From NCBI GenBank assembly GCA_913055905.1, contig CAJXLB010000001.1, positions 372,001 through 436,000 on the forward strand: a stretch of DNA of 64,000 nucleotides, written 5' to 3'. Positions 27,226-35,914 of this stretch are shown piece by piece. The DNA is from an uncultured Winogradskyella sp. Its GTDB lineage: Bacteria; Bacteroidota; Bacteroidia; Flavobacteriales; Flavobacteriaceae. The position numbers were made by a program, and so were the translations under genes. Each line of letters starts with the position of its first letter. The first letter of the stretch is position 1. The notes beneath the pieces were generated by a model, which was not told the origin of the DNA, did no database searches, and worked only from the letters and a program-made list of their open reading frames with translations.

Positions 27226-28752
27226 TTATTCGGAAAGCTGATATTGAATTAAACAATCAATACGCTTTATGGTTTCATTCTTTCCGATCATAAACATAAT
27301 CTCAAAAATGTCTGGGCCTTGTAAAGCGCCTACAAGCGATAGCCTAAGAGGCATCATCACCTTTCCAAAACCAATGTTTTCTTCGGTAATCCAGCTTTTA
27401 ATTTTAGTTTGTAGGTTTTCTACGGTGAATTCTCGTGTTGCGGTAACCAGTTCTATTACTTTTTGCATGTAATCTGCAGTATCAGTTTTGATAGCTTTTT
27501 TAACCGCTTTCTCATCGTATTGTTCTGGAGCGGTGAAAAAGAAATGACTCAAGTCCCAAAATTCGCTTATAAATGTAGCACGTTCTTTTATTAAGCCAAC
27601 AACCAAAGCAATGTAATTAACATCAATAGCTTCTAGTTCGGGCCTAATTGTCTTGAATTTTTGTGCCAATTCTATATCGGACTTTTGCTGCATATAATGG
27701 TGATTGAACCATTTTGTTTTATCAGGATCAAAACGCGCACCGCCTTTTTGTACTTTATTTAAATCAAAACTAGTAATGAGGTCATTGAGACTAAACACTT
27801 CCTGTTCTGTTCCAGGATTCCAGCCTAAAAGCGCTAGGAAGTTAACAACGGTTTCAGGGAAATAACCCTCTTCTCTGAAGCCTGAGGAATGTTCTTTAGA
27901 ATCTGGGTTAGTCCATTCCAACGGAAAAACAGGAATACCCAATTTAGATGCATGACGTTTACTCAGCTTTCCTTTACCTGTAGGATTTAGAATAAGGGGC
28001 AAATGTGCAAATTGAGGCGCCTCCCATTCAAAAGCATCATATAATAAGTTGTGAAGCGCCAATGAGGGCAACCATTCTTCACCTCTTATCACATGTGTAA
28101 TCTGCATTAAATGGTCATCTACAATATTGGCCAAATGATAGGTTGGCATGCCGTCACTTTTAAAAAGGACCTTGTCATCTAGAGTGTTACTATCTATATT
28201 AATGTCGCCTCTAATAATATCCTTTAATTTTACAGTTTGGTCTTGAGGTGATTTAAATCTAATTACATAATCTTCTCCAGAGGCTAATTTGGCCTTGGTT
28301 TCCGCTTCAGATAAAACCAAAGAGTTGACTAATCTACCTTTTTCTCGATTGTGCCAATTGTATATAAAGGTTTTGCCTTCTGCCTCATGTTGTTTTCTGT
28401 GAGCATTTAGTTGGTCTGCCGTGTCAAAAGCATAATAGGCCTTGCCCTCTTCAATAAGTTTTTTGGCATATTTCTCATAAAGTACTTTGCGTTCGCTTTG
28501 TCTGTAGGGTCCGAAGCTTCCTTCTTTTCCCGGCCCTTCATCAAATGGAATACCACACCAATTCAGCGCTTCAATTATATAATCTTCAGCGCTTTCAACA
28601 TAGCGGCTTTGATCGGTATCTTCAATCCGTAAGACAAAATCACCATCGTGTTTTTTGGCAAATAGGTAATTGAAAAGGGCAGTTCTTACACCGCCAATAT
28701 GTAAAGGTCCTGTTGGGCTAGGTGCAAAGCGCACGCGAACACGTTTCGACAT
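27226..28752 (-). CDS. gltX: glutamate--tRNA ligase
   Basis: A class I aminoacyl-tRNA synthetase of 508 residues that charges tRNA-Glu. The HIGH-type motif is in RFAPSPTGPLHIGGVRTAL (about 8-26) and the KMSKS-type motif in GKGKLSKRHASK (about 268-279). IEDTDQSRYVE and HVIRGEEWLPSLALHNLL are other family landmarks. The C-terminal third is the helical anticodon-binding domain. Because glnS is also present, charging of Gln need not pass through Glu-tRNA-Gln. The ATG at 28752 gives the canonical start (SKRVRVRFAPSPTGPLH). Confidence 0.97.
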   Translation of the reverse strand: MSKRVRVRFAPSPTGPLHIGGVRTALFNYLFAKKHDGDFVLRIEDTDQSRYVESAEDYIIEALNWCGIPFDEGPGKEGSFGPYRQSERKVLYEKYAKKLIEEGKAYYAFDTADQLNAHRKQHEAEGKTFIYNWHNREKGRLVNSLVLSEAETKAKLASGEDYVIRFKSPQDQTVKLKDIIRGDINIDSNTLDDKVLFKSDGMPTYHLANIVDDHLMQITHVIRGEEWLPSLALHNLLYDAFEWEAPQFAHLPLILNPTGKGKLSKRHASKLGIPVFPLEWTNPDSKEHSSGFREEGYFPETVVNFLALLGWNPGTEQEVFSLNDLITSFDLNKVQKGGARFDPDKTKWFNHHYMQQKSDIELAQKFKTIRPELEAIDVNYIALVVGLIKERATFISEFWDLSHFFFTAPEQYDEKAVKKAIKTDTADYMQKVIELVTATREFTVENLQTKIKSWITEENIGFGKVMMPLRLSLVGALQGPDIFEIMFMIGKNETIKRIDCLIQYQLSE

Positions 28753-28811
28753 GGTTAATTATTTAAACCGCAAAGATAGTTTGCTAACCACAGAGAACAA
28801 AGAAATGGCGT

Positions 28812-29855
28812 TTAAGATAGTATCATTTGTTTTGGGATGCGCTTATTCATTATTCTAAACCATAGTGGTGGCAATAGAGCCAAAACCATAGAAGTAGGAT
28901 AGCCAAAGGGCATTTGAGGGCTTTGCTCATGGCAATCCAGGATTTGATATTTTTTAGATGACTTATAGTGGTGGTCACTGTGCCTTGTTAATTCATATAG
29001 GACTATGCGCCCTATAACATGGTTGGAATTCCAAGAATGAATTTCCTTGACCCGTTCATAACGTCCAGACTTGGTTTTTTGTCGAAGCAGACCATAGTGC
29101 TCTATGTAGTTTACGGTTTCCAACAAGATAAAACCAACAATTCCCGCTAATACAGCAAATAAAAGACCCTTAGCGCCAAACAGCACATAAACCACCCACA
29201 GATAGCTCAGTTGCAGAACCGTATACCACAGCATATCATTCTTTAGTGAAACAAACGGCTTTCGGTTATTTTTTAAAAGCTTCTTCTGAATACGCCACCC
29301 ATTAAAATACTGTCTAATGGTAGAGGTAAACCAAAAGGAATACACGCTCTGATTGTATCTTGCCGTGGCAGGATCCTCAGGAGTTGCGGCATGGAGGTGG
29401 TGGCCGTAATTATGCTCAATATAAAAGTGCATATAAAAAGATGGCAATAAAAGGGCTTTGCCCAGAAAGCGTTCCGATGTATTTTGACGATGACCAAGTT
29501 CGTGCCCAACATTGATGCCGTTAACACCCAATACGATACCAACAGAAAAAATTAAGCCAATAAATTCATAGAGTTCCAGCCCATTGCTCGTAATAGTGAA
29601 AAGCGCATAAATTAAAATGCCGTAAACTACGGGCAGGTTTAGATATAGCAACCAATCAAAAAGTTTATCCTTCAATTTATCCTCAGCAGCCTGCTCGTCG
29701 AGATTGCTGTTGTCTATAGGAAAAATCAACTCTAAAATTGGAATGCAGCCAAAAGCAAATATTGGCGTTGCCCATACCCAATAACCTTTTAAATATAGCC
29801 CCAGAACCGCCGTAGCCGGAATGGAAAATGCCGATAAATACTTTAGGTCCTTCAT
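28812..29855 (-). CDS. alkane 1-monooxygenase-like (AlkB-type) membrane di-iron hydroxylase
   Basis: A 347-residue integral membrane enzyme from the ATG at 29855 (MKDLKYLSAFSIPATAV); the frame extends to 29879 but that adds only MLIFKPVA. Three His boxes typical of AlkB-type non-haem di-iron oxygenases are present: HELGHRQ, HNYGHHLHAATPEDPATAR and RHSDHHYKSS. A further conserved NYIEHYGLLRQ segment is also seen. Several helices surround them. AlkB oxidises the terminal methyl of medium-chain alkanes using rubredoxin. No rubredoxin or rubredoxin reductase is adjacent. Bacteroidota homologues may act on other hydrophobic substrates. Confidence 0.87.
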   Translation of the reverse strand: MKDLKYLSAFSIPATAVLGLYLKGYWVWATPIFAFGCIPILELIFPIDNSNLDEQAAEDKLKDKLFDWLLYLNLPVVYGILIYALFTITSNGLELYEFIGLIFSVGIVLGVNGINVGHELGHRQNTSERFLGKALLLPSFYMHFYIEHNYGHHLHAATPEDPATARYNQSVYSFWFTSTIRQYFNGWRIQKKLLKNNRKPFVSLKNDMLWYTVLQLSYLWVVYVLFGAKGLLFAVLAGIVGFILLETVNYIEHYGLLRQKTKSGRYERVKEIHSWNSNHVIGRIVLYELTRHSDHHYKSSKKYQILDCHEQSPQMPFGYPTSMVLALLPPLWFRIMNKRIPKQMILS

Positions 29856-29947
29856 AGCAACTGGCTTAAAAATTAACAAACAAGCATTTCAAATTAACAG
29901 AATCTTACCAAATTTAAAGAAATCGTAATTAAAATAAAATTGTAGAT

Positions 29948-29955
29948 TAGTTTTG
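29948..29955 (+). promoter_or_regulatory. -7 element for the DUF4175 gene
   Basis: TAGTTTTG matches TAnnTTTG and lies 11 bp upstream of the ATG at 29967, implying a very short leader. Confidence 0.35.
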
Positions 29956-29966
29956 TATAAGGCAAT

Positions 29967-32900
29967 ATGAGAGACTTTAACATCATCATAAGTAAATTAG
30001 AGCAGTTCATTAAGAAATACTACGTTAATGAGTTACTTAAAGGGCTGATTTTGTTTTTTGCCATTGGCTTGCTCTATTTTTTATTAACCTTGTTTATTGA
30101 GTATATGCTATGGCTAAGTACTTCTGCAAGAACTGTCCTTTTTGTATGTTTTGTTATTGTTGAATTAGGCTTATTTGTGAAGTTTATTTTAATGCCTCTA
30201 TTGCATTTGTTTAAATTACGAAAGGGCATTGATTATGAAAAAGCCTCTGCTTTGATAGGTCGCCATTTCAATGAAGTTAATGACAAGCTTCTAAACATTT
30301 TACAGTTAAACCAAAGCTCAGAGCAATCCGACTTATTATTGGCCAGCATTGATCAAAAGTCTAAGGAGTTGTCTCCAGTACCATTTACCTCGGCCATTGA
30401 TTTTAAATCCAATGTCAAATATTTAAAGTATGCTGCCATTCCCTTGGCCATAATACTGCTATCTTGGGTGTCTGGTAAATTTGAGTGGTTCAGTAGAAGT
30501 TATGAGCGTGTTGTGAATTACAAAACTGCTTATGAACCACCTGCTCCATTTCAGTTTTTCGTTGGTAATACTGCACTAGAGGCTATAGAGGGCAAAAACT
30601 TTTTACTCCAAGTGACAACCGTTGGAGATGTGGTGCCCGAAACCGTTCAAATAGAATTTAATAACCAAAGTTATTTCCTTCAAAATCTGGGAGGCGGTAA
30701 ATTTCAATATGAATTTCAGCTCCCAAAAGCAACCACAGAGTTTGTTTTGGTTGCCAATGAGGTTAGGTCCAAACCCTATGTGCTCAACGTACTCAACACG
30801 CCTAACATCTTAAATTTTGAAATGCTGTTGGACTATCCAAGCTATACAAAAAAGCAGGATGAAACAATTAAAAGTTCGGGTTCTGCAATTATACCAGAGG
30901 GCACACGTGTCACCTGGCAGGCCAAAACAAAGGCAACAGATAAGGTGAAAATATACGCCACGGACACCATAAATTTTGAAGCTAGTGATGGAGATGCCTT
31001 TAAGGCGTCCAGACAACTGTTCTCAAATTTTAGCTACACACTTACTACGAGCAACTCAAATCTTGAAGACTATGAAAATCTAGCTTATAATATTGGTGTT
31101 GTAAAAGACGCATATCCTGAGCTCAGTATCACGATGAAGAAAGACAGCCTCAATGATGAGCGTCTATTGTTTTACGGTCAAATTAGCGATGATTACGGGT
31201 TGAGCAAACTTCAGTTGGTGTATTACCCAACAAATAGTGAAGACGAAAAAACTTATATACAAATCCCTATTGCTACAACGAATTTCAGTGAGTTTGTAAG
31301 TGTTTTTCCAGATGGGGCGAAAGTTGTTGATGGGCAGAGTTACCAGTTGTACTTTGAAGGATTTGATAATGATGCTATACACAACAATAAACGTGTTAAA
31401 AGTCAGGTTTTCACCTTTAGGAAGTCAACGCAGGAAGAGGAAGTTCAAAAGCAATTACAAGAACAGAAAAATACCATAAACGACATCAGTAAAACGTTTG
31501 AGAAGTTAAAGGAACAAGATAAAAAGCTCGAGGAGTTCTCTAAGACCCAAAAAGAAAAAGATCGCCTGAATTTTAATGATAAGAAGCGTTTTGAAGAGTT
31601 CATTAAGCGACAGAAACAGCAAGAGCAGCTAATGAAGAATTTCAACAAAAAGCTTCAAGATAATTTGGAGGAATTTCAAAAGAATGAAGAGGAGGAAGAT
31701 CAGTTCAAGGAAGATTTAAAGGAACGGCTTAAAGAAAATGAAGAGCAGCTAAAGAAAGATGAGGAGCTGCTCCGAGAATTGGAGGAATATAAGGATAAAA
31801 TAAACAAGGAAGAATTAGCGCAGAAACTTGAGGAATTGGCCAAACAAAATAAGAACAAACAGCGAAGCATGAAGCAGCTCTTAGAACTAACTAAGCGGTT
31901 TTATGTTATGAAGAAGGCAGAAAAGATTGCCAACGAATTGGAGGAATTGGCTAAAAAACAAGAGCGCCTATCAAACAAAGAGAAGGAAAACACTAGCGAG
32001 GCACAAGAGGAATTGAATAAAGAGTTCAAAAAGATTCAAGAGAGTTTAGACGATTTAAAACAAGAGGATAGGCGACTGCAAAAGCCTATGGATATTCCAA
32101 GGGACGAATTTTTGGAGGACGAAATAGAGTATGATCAAAAAGAGGCCAAAGAAGCCTTAGAACAGCAAAACACTGAATCTGACAAACAACAGAGTAACGA
32201 GTCAAAACAGCAACAACAAAAGGCCAGTAAAAAACAAAAGGAGGCAGCTAAGAAGATGAAACAAATGAGTGAAATGTTGGCCCAAATGATGTCTGGAGGG
32301 GGCGGAGGCGGTGATCAAATGGCTGAGGACATTGATATGTTACGCCAAATCTTGGAGAATCTGCTTTTATTTTCCTTTGATCAAGAGGCTTTAATGAACA
32401 CTTTTGAATCGATTGATGTGGATAATAATTACTATGGCAAGCACATCATAAAACAAAGTAATCTCAGAGAGCATTTTGAACACATAGATGACAGTCTTTT
32501 TGCACTGTCGTTGAGACAACCAAAATTATCTGAACGAGTTAATGCGCAAATTACCGATGTTTACTTTAATATCGATAAAGCTTTAGACCTGTTAAGCGAG
32601 AATAGTATATATCAAGGAGTGGCAGCCCAACAATACGCCATAACGGCTAGTAATGAATTAGCGAGCTTTTTAAGTGATGTTTTGGACAATATGGAATTGT
32701 CCATGAACCCATCACCTGGTCAAGGTGAAGGAGGAATGCAATTACCAGATATCATTAAATCACAAGAAGAGCTGCGAAAGGAAATGGAAGAAGGCATGCA
32801 GAAAGGCGAGCAAGGCCAAGAAGGCCAAGAGAGTCAGGAAGGTAAAAATGGAGAACAAGGGCAAGAAGGGAATCAAGGATCGGAAGGAGGAGAGTCCAAT

Positions 32901-33473
32901 GACGGGAAAAGTGGTCAAAATGGTAATCAAAAAGGAAATTCAGAGGGTAGTGAAGGGGAGCGCGGACAGAATGGAAAATCAGGTGGTGAAGATAGCAATG
33001 GCAACAATTCTGGCAAAGAAAATAATGATGGTTATGGACAAGGTGGGCAAGAAGAACAAAACGCAAGATTATTTGAAATATACCAAAGACAACAACAACT
33101 AAGACAAGCGTTGGAAGATAAGTTGGCTAAGGAGGGCAGGATTCAATCGGCAGGAGAGCTGATTAAACAAATGGAGGATGTTGAATCCGATTTATTAAAC
33201 TATGGCTTTACCAACCAAACGCTTCAAAAAATGATGGATTTACAGCACCAACTGTTAAAACTGGAAAACGCCACGTTTCTACAGGGTGAAGACTCAAGAA
33301 GACAGAGCGAGACCAATAAGGAGGTTTTTAATCAGGAAGGCTCTACCAAAGTACCTGATGCTCGAGAATTTTTCAATTCAACTGAAATACTAAACAGACA
33401 ACCGCTACCTTTGCAAAATCATGTAAAGAAAAAAATAAAGGAGTATTTCAAAACAAATAATGATTTATTTTAA
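29967..33473 (+). CDS. large coiled-coil membrane protein (DUF4175-like)
   Basis: A 1168-residue protein resembling the Bacteroidota DUF4175 family, function unknown. Two or three N-terminal membrane helices (about 22-77 and 150-165) are followed by a beta-rich, probably periplasmic region (about 180-490). A very charged coiled coil spans about 490-735 (rich in KEKD, EELAKK and QEQ stretches). A Gly run (MMSGGGGGGDQMAED) is at about 775, and a Gly/Glu/Gln/Asn/Ser-rich low-complexity segment at about 938-1031. A final helical segment ends the protein. It overlaps ybeY by 14 bp, which implies coupled translation with a ribosome-maturation gene, though the product itself looks like an envelope protein. 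Confidence 0.8.
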   Translation: MRDFNIIISKLEQFIKKYYVNELLKGLILFFAIGLLYFLLTLFIEYMLWLSTSARTVLFVCFVIVELGLFVKFILMPLLHLFKLRKGIDYEKASALIGRHFNEVNDKLLNILQLNQSSEQSDLLLASIDQKSKELSPVPFTSAIDFKSNVKYLKYAAIPLAIILLSWVSGKFEWFSRSYERVVNYKTAYEPPAPFQFFVGNTALEAIEGKNFLLQVTTVGDVVPETVQIEFNNQSYFLQNLGGGKFQYEFQLPKATTEFVLVANEVRSKPYVLNVLNTPNILNFEMLLDYPSYTKKQDETIKSSGSAIIPEGTRVTWQAKTKATDKVKIYATDTINFEASDGDAFKASRQLFSNFSYTLTTSNSNLEDYENLAYNIGVVKDAYPELSITMKKDSLNDERLLFYGQISDDYGLSKLQLVYYPTNSEDEKTYIQIPIATTNFSEFVSVFPDGAKVVDGQSYQLYFEGFDNDAIHNNKRVKSQVFTFRKSTQEEEVQKQLQEQKNTINDISKTFEKLKEQDKKLEEFSKTQKEKDRLNFNDKKRFEEFIKRQKQQEQLMKNFNKKLQDNLEEFQKNEEEEDQFKEDLKERLKENEEQLKKDEELLRELEEYKDKINKEELAQKLEELAKQNKNKQRSMKQLLELTKRFYVMKKAEKIANELEELAKKQERLSNKEKENTSEAQEELNKEFKKIQESLDDLKQEDRRLQKPMDIPRDEFLEDEIEYDQKEAKEALEQQNTESDKQQSNESKQQQQKASKKQKEAAKKMKQMSEMLAQMMSGGGGGGDQMAEDIDMLRQILENLLLFSFDQEALMNTFESIDVDNNYYGKHIIKQSNLREHFEHIDDSLFALSLRQPKLSERVNAQITDVYFNIDKALDLLSENSIYQGVAAQQYAITASNELASFLSDVLDNMELSMNPSPGQGEGGMQLPDIIKSQEELRKEMEEGMQKGEQGQEGQESQEGKNGEQGQEGNQGSEGGESNDGKSGQNGNQKGNSEGSEGERGQNGKSGGEDSNGNNSGKENNDGYGQGGQEEQNARLFEIYQRQQQLRQALEDKLAKEGRIQSAGELIKQMEDVESDLLNYGFTNQTLQKMMDLQHQLLKLENATFLQGEDSRRQSETNKEVFNQEGSTKVPDAREFFNSTEILNRQPLPLQNHVKKKIKEYFKTNNDLF

Positions 33474-33882
33474 TTACGAAACCGACTTCAAATTGAAACA
33501 GCCAAAAACTTGGTCTGATTGGTTGGGTCAAGTTATTAGTGACGAGAATCGAGAAGAAGGTGAACTGAATTACATTTTTTGTGACGATGCCTATTTGCAT
33601 GAGCTTAATGTCAAATATTTAAATCACGATACTCTAACGGATATTATTACCTTTGATTACACAGTAGGAAAAAGATTACATGGCGATGTTTACATTTCGG
33701 TAGAACGAATTCTCGATAACGCAAAGGAATACGACGTAACTTTTGAGAAGGAACTTGCAAGAGTTATGGTACATGGCGTTTTACATCTTTGTGGCTATAA
33801 GGATAAAGCATCAGCTGATATTATAATGATGCGAGCCAAAGAAGACTACTATATATCACAGCTTTCGGAAATTGAGATGTAA
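33460..33882 (+). CDS. ybeY: rRNA maturation RNase YbeY
   Basis: A 140-residue metal-dependent endoribonuclease involved in 16S rRNA 3'-end maturation and ribosome quality control. Typical segments are FCDDAYLHELNVKYLNHDTLTDIITFDY and HGDVYIS. The metal-binding motif reads HGVLHLCGYKDK: His105 and His109 are present, but the third His of HGxLHLxGYDH is replaced by Asp115. From memory, other Bacteroidota YbeY proteins show the same kind of change, so this looks like a lineage variant rather than a loss. The start overlaps the DUF4175 gene by 14 bp. A promoter and a parS-like site lie just downstream, ahead of mnmG. Confidence 0.93.
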   Translation: MIYFNYETDFKLKQPKTWSDWLGQVISDENREEGELNYIFCDDAYLHELNVKYLNHDTLTDIITFDYTVGKRLHGDVYISVERILDNAKEYDVTFEKELARVMVHGVLHLCGYKDKASADIIMMRAKEDYYISQLSEIEM

Positions 33883-33886
33883 GATG

Positions 33887-33894
33887 TATCTTTG
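33887..33894 (+). promoter_or_regulatory. -7 element for mnmG
   Basis: TATCTTTG matches TAnnTTTG and sits 83 bp upstream of the mnmG ATG. If it is used, the parS-like site at 33947-33962 falls inside the mnmG 5' leader. Confidence 0.5.
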
Positions 33895-33946
33895 CGCGCC
33901 AATGATGTCATTACGAGGCATCAAAAAGAAATTAAAAATTGGTATT

Positions 33947-33962
33947 TGTTCCACGTGGAACA
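33947..33962. other. parS-like ParB-binding site, copy 1
   Basis: TGTTCCACGTGGAACA is a perfect 16-bp palindrome. It matches the conserved bacterial parS consensus (TGTTNCACGTGNAACA type), to which ParB binds near chromosome origins. It lies in the leader of mnmG, 15 bp before the ATG. The palindrome does not extend beyond 16 bp, and no T-run follows, so it is not a terminator. Confidence 0.88.
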
Positions 33963-33977
33963 TTAAAAATTTACAAA

Positions 33978-35849
33978 ATGTTTAGTAGTGTTTATGATGT
34001 TGTCGTAGTTGGTGGTGGGCATGCTGGAAGTGAAGCAGCCGCAGCTGCCGCTAACATGGGAAGTAAAACCCTGCTCATAACAATGAATCTTCAAAATATT
34101 GCCCAGATGTCTTGTAACCCTGCTATGGGCGGAATAGCCAAAGGTCAGATTGTAAGAGAAATTGATGCCTTAGGTGGGTATAGTGGAATTGTATCAGACA
34201 ATTCGGCTATTCAGTTTAAGATGCTTAATAAATCCAAAGGGCCGGCTATGTGGAGTCCGCGCGTTCAAAGTGACCGTATGCGATTCGCAGAAGAATGGCG
34301 CTTAATGCTTGAGAACACGCCAAATCTAGATTTTTACCAAGAGATGGTGTCTGGACTTTTGATAGAAAACAATAAAGTAGTTGGTGTCAAAACCTCCTTA
34401 GGGATTGAGGTTAGGGCTAAAAGCGTTGTACTTACTAATGGCACATTTTTAAATGGTCTTATTCATATTGGAGACAAGAATTTCGGTGGAGGGAGAGCAG
34501 GTGAACGTGCGGCTACAGGGATAACCGAACAGCTTATTGACCTTGGCTTCGATGCGGGAAGGATGAAAACAGGAACTCCGCCTAGAGTGGATGGTAGGTC
34601 GTTGGACTATTCTAAAATGATAGAACAACCCGGTGACAATAGGCCTGAAAAGTTCTCCTATTTAGATGTAACCGAGCCTCTAAAGGAACAGCGGTCGTGT
34701 CATATGACATATACTAGTCCAGAAGTTCACGAGTTACTTCGTGAAGGATTTGACAGGTCTCCAATGTTCAACGGTAGGATCAAGAGTGTGGGACCACGTT
34801 ATTGTCCGTCTATTGAAGATAAGATAAATCGGTTTGCTGATAAAGATAGACACCAACTTTTTGTTGAGCCTGAAGGATGGAATACCGTAGAAGTCTACGT
34901 TAACGGGTTCAGCACGTCTTTGCCTGAAGACATTCAATACAAGGCTTTGAAATCTGTGAAAGGTTTTGAAAATGTAAAATTCTTTAGACCAGGTTATGCG
35001 ATTGAATACGATTATTTTCCACCCACACAGCTTAAACACACCTTAGAAACCAAATTAGTGGATGGACTGTTTTTTGCTGGTCAAATTAATGGCACTACGG
35101 GTTATGAAGAAGCAGCATCACAAGGTTTAATGGCAGGAATAAATGCCAGTTTGAAAGTTGCAGAGAAGGAACCGTTTACTTTAAAACGTGACGAGGCCTA
35201 TATCGGTGTGCTTATAGACGATCTTATTACCAAGGGCACTGAAGAGCCATACAGGATGTTCACGTCCCGTGCGGAATATAGAACCTTATTGAGGCAGGAT
35301 AATGCCGATTTTAGATTAACACCAAAAGGCTATGAATTGGGTCTGGCAAGTGAGGCTAGGTTGAAACGTATGGAGGAAAAACAATCCAAATCAATGGCTT
35401 TTGTGGAGTTTTTTAGGAACACAAGTGTTACGCCAGAAGAGGTGAACCCTATTTTAGAATCTAAAAACTCTGCTCCTGTAAAGCAACAGGATAAAATGTT
35501 TAAGCTTTTTGCTAGACCGAATATCACCATGGAGGACATGGAAAAAATCAATTCGGTAGCAACTTATCTGAGTGAAAACAAACTCGATGCTGAGGTCATT
35601 GAACAAACAGAGATACAGGTTAAATATGCTGGATATATTGAGAAGGAAAAAAACAATGCTGACAAATTAAACCGTTTGGAGAACGTAAAGATACCTTCAA
35701 ACTTTGATTACTCTAAATTAAAATCCATGAGTATGGAGGCTCGGCAGAAGCTTAATGAGATTCAGCCCGTAACTATTTCTCAAGCATCTCGAGTCAGCGG
35801 AGTTTCGCCTAATGATATATCGGTTTTACTGGTTTATTTAGGACGATAA
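33978..35849 (+). CDS. mnmG: tRNA uridine-5-carboxymethylaminomethyl modification enzyme MnmG
   Basis: The FAD-dependent partner of MnmE in modifying wobble uridine of tRNAs (cmnm5U), 623 residues. The ATG at 33978 gives the standard start. The longer open frame begins at a TTG (33939) and would translate the parS-like palindrome. The FAD dinucleotide fold is VVVVGGGHAGSEAAAAAA (about 9-26). Other landmarks are SCNPAMGGIAKGQIVREIDALGG, MKTGTPPRVDGRS with the catalytic GTPPR region, and the C-terminal helical MnmE-binding domain. In many bacteria mnmG (gidA) is close to the origin. Here parS-like sites flank it on both sides. Confidence 0.97.
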   Translation: MFSSVYDVVVVGGGHAGSEAAAAAANMGSKTLLITMNLQNIAQMSCNPAMGGIAKGQIVREIDALGGYSGIVSDNSAIQFKMLNKSKGPAMWSPRVQSDRMRFAEEWRLMLENTPNLDFYQEMVSGLLIENNKVVGVKTSLGIEVRAKSVVLTNGTFLNGLIHIGDKNFGGGRAGERAATGITEQLIDLGFDAGRMKTGTPPRVDGRSLDYSKMIEQPGDNRPEKFSYLDVTEPLKEQRSCHMTYTSPEVHELLREGFDRSPMFNGRIKSVGPRYCPSIEDKINRFADKDRHQLFVEPEGWNTVEVYVNGFSTSLPEDIQYKALKSVKGFENVKFFRPGYAIEYDYFPPTQLKHTLETKLVDGLFFAGQINGTTGYEEAASQGLMAGINASLKVAEKEPFTLKRDEAYIGVLIDDLITKGTEEPYRMFTSRAEYRTLLRQDNADFRLTPKGYELGLASEARLKRMEEKQSKSMAFVEFFRNTSVTPEEVNPILESKNSAPVKQQDKMFKLFARPNITMEDMEKINSVATYLSENKLDAEVIEQTEIQVKYAGYIEKEKNNADKLNRLENVKIPSNFDYSKLKSMSMEARQKLNEIQPVTISQASRVSGVSPNDISVLLVYLGR

Positions 35850-35851
35850 TT

Positions 35852-35877
35852 GCAACTGTTCCACGTGGAACAGTTGC
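35852..35877. other. parS-like ParB-binding site, copy 2, within a 26-bp palindrome
   Basis: The same 16-bp core TGTTCCACGTGGAACA occupies 35857-35872. Here GCAAC and GTTGC flank it, so the perfect palindrome spans 26 bp. It begins 3 bp after the mnmG stop. It might also form an RNA hairpin, but no U-tract follows. Two identical cores 1.9 kb apart argue for a ParB recognition function. Confidence 0.88.
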
Positions 35878-35914
35878 GTAATTCCTGCGCCTAATCATTG
35901 CTGTTAACAGAACT

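Noticed and set aside
32725-33102. Plus and minus frames inside the low-complexity tail of the DUF4175 gene
   Set aside because: They are frame shadows of a purine-rich repeat-like stretch, rich in Lys/Arg or Leu/His by accident.
33947-33962. parS-like palindrome read as a transcription terminator
   Set aside because: No T-run follows and the identical core recurs on the other side of mnmG, which fits a protein-binding site better.
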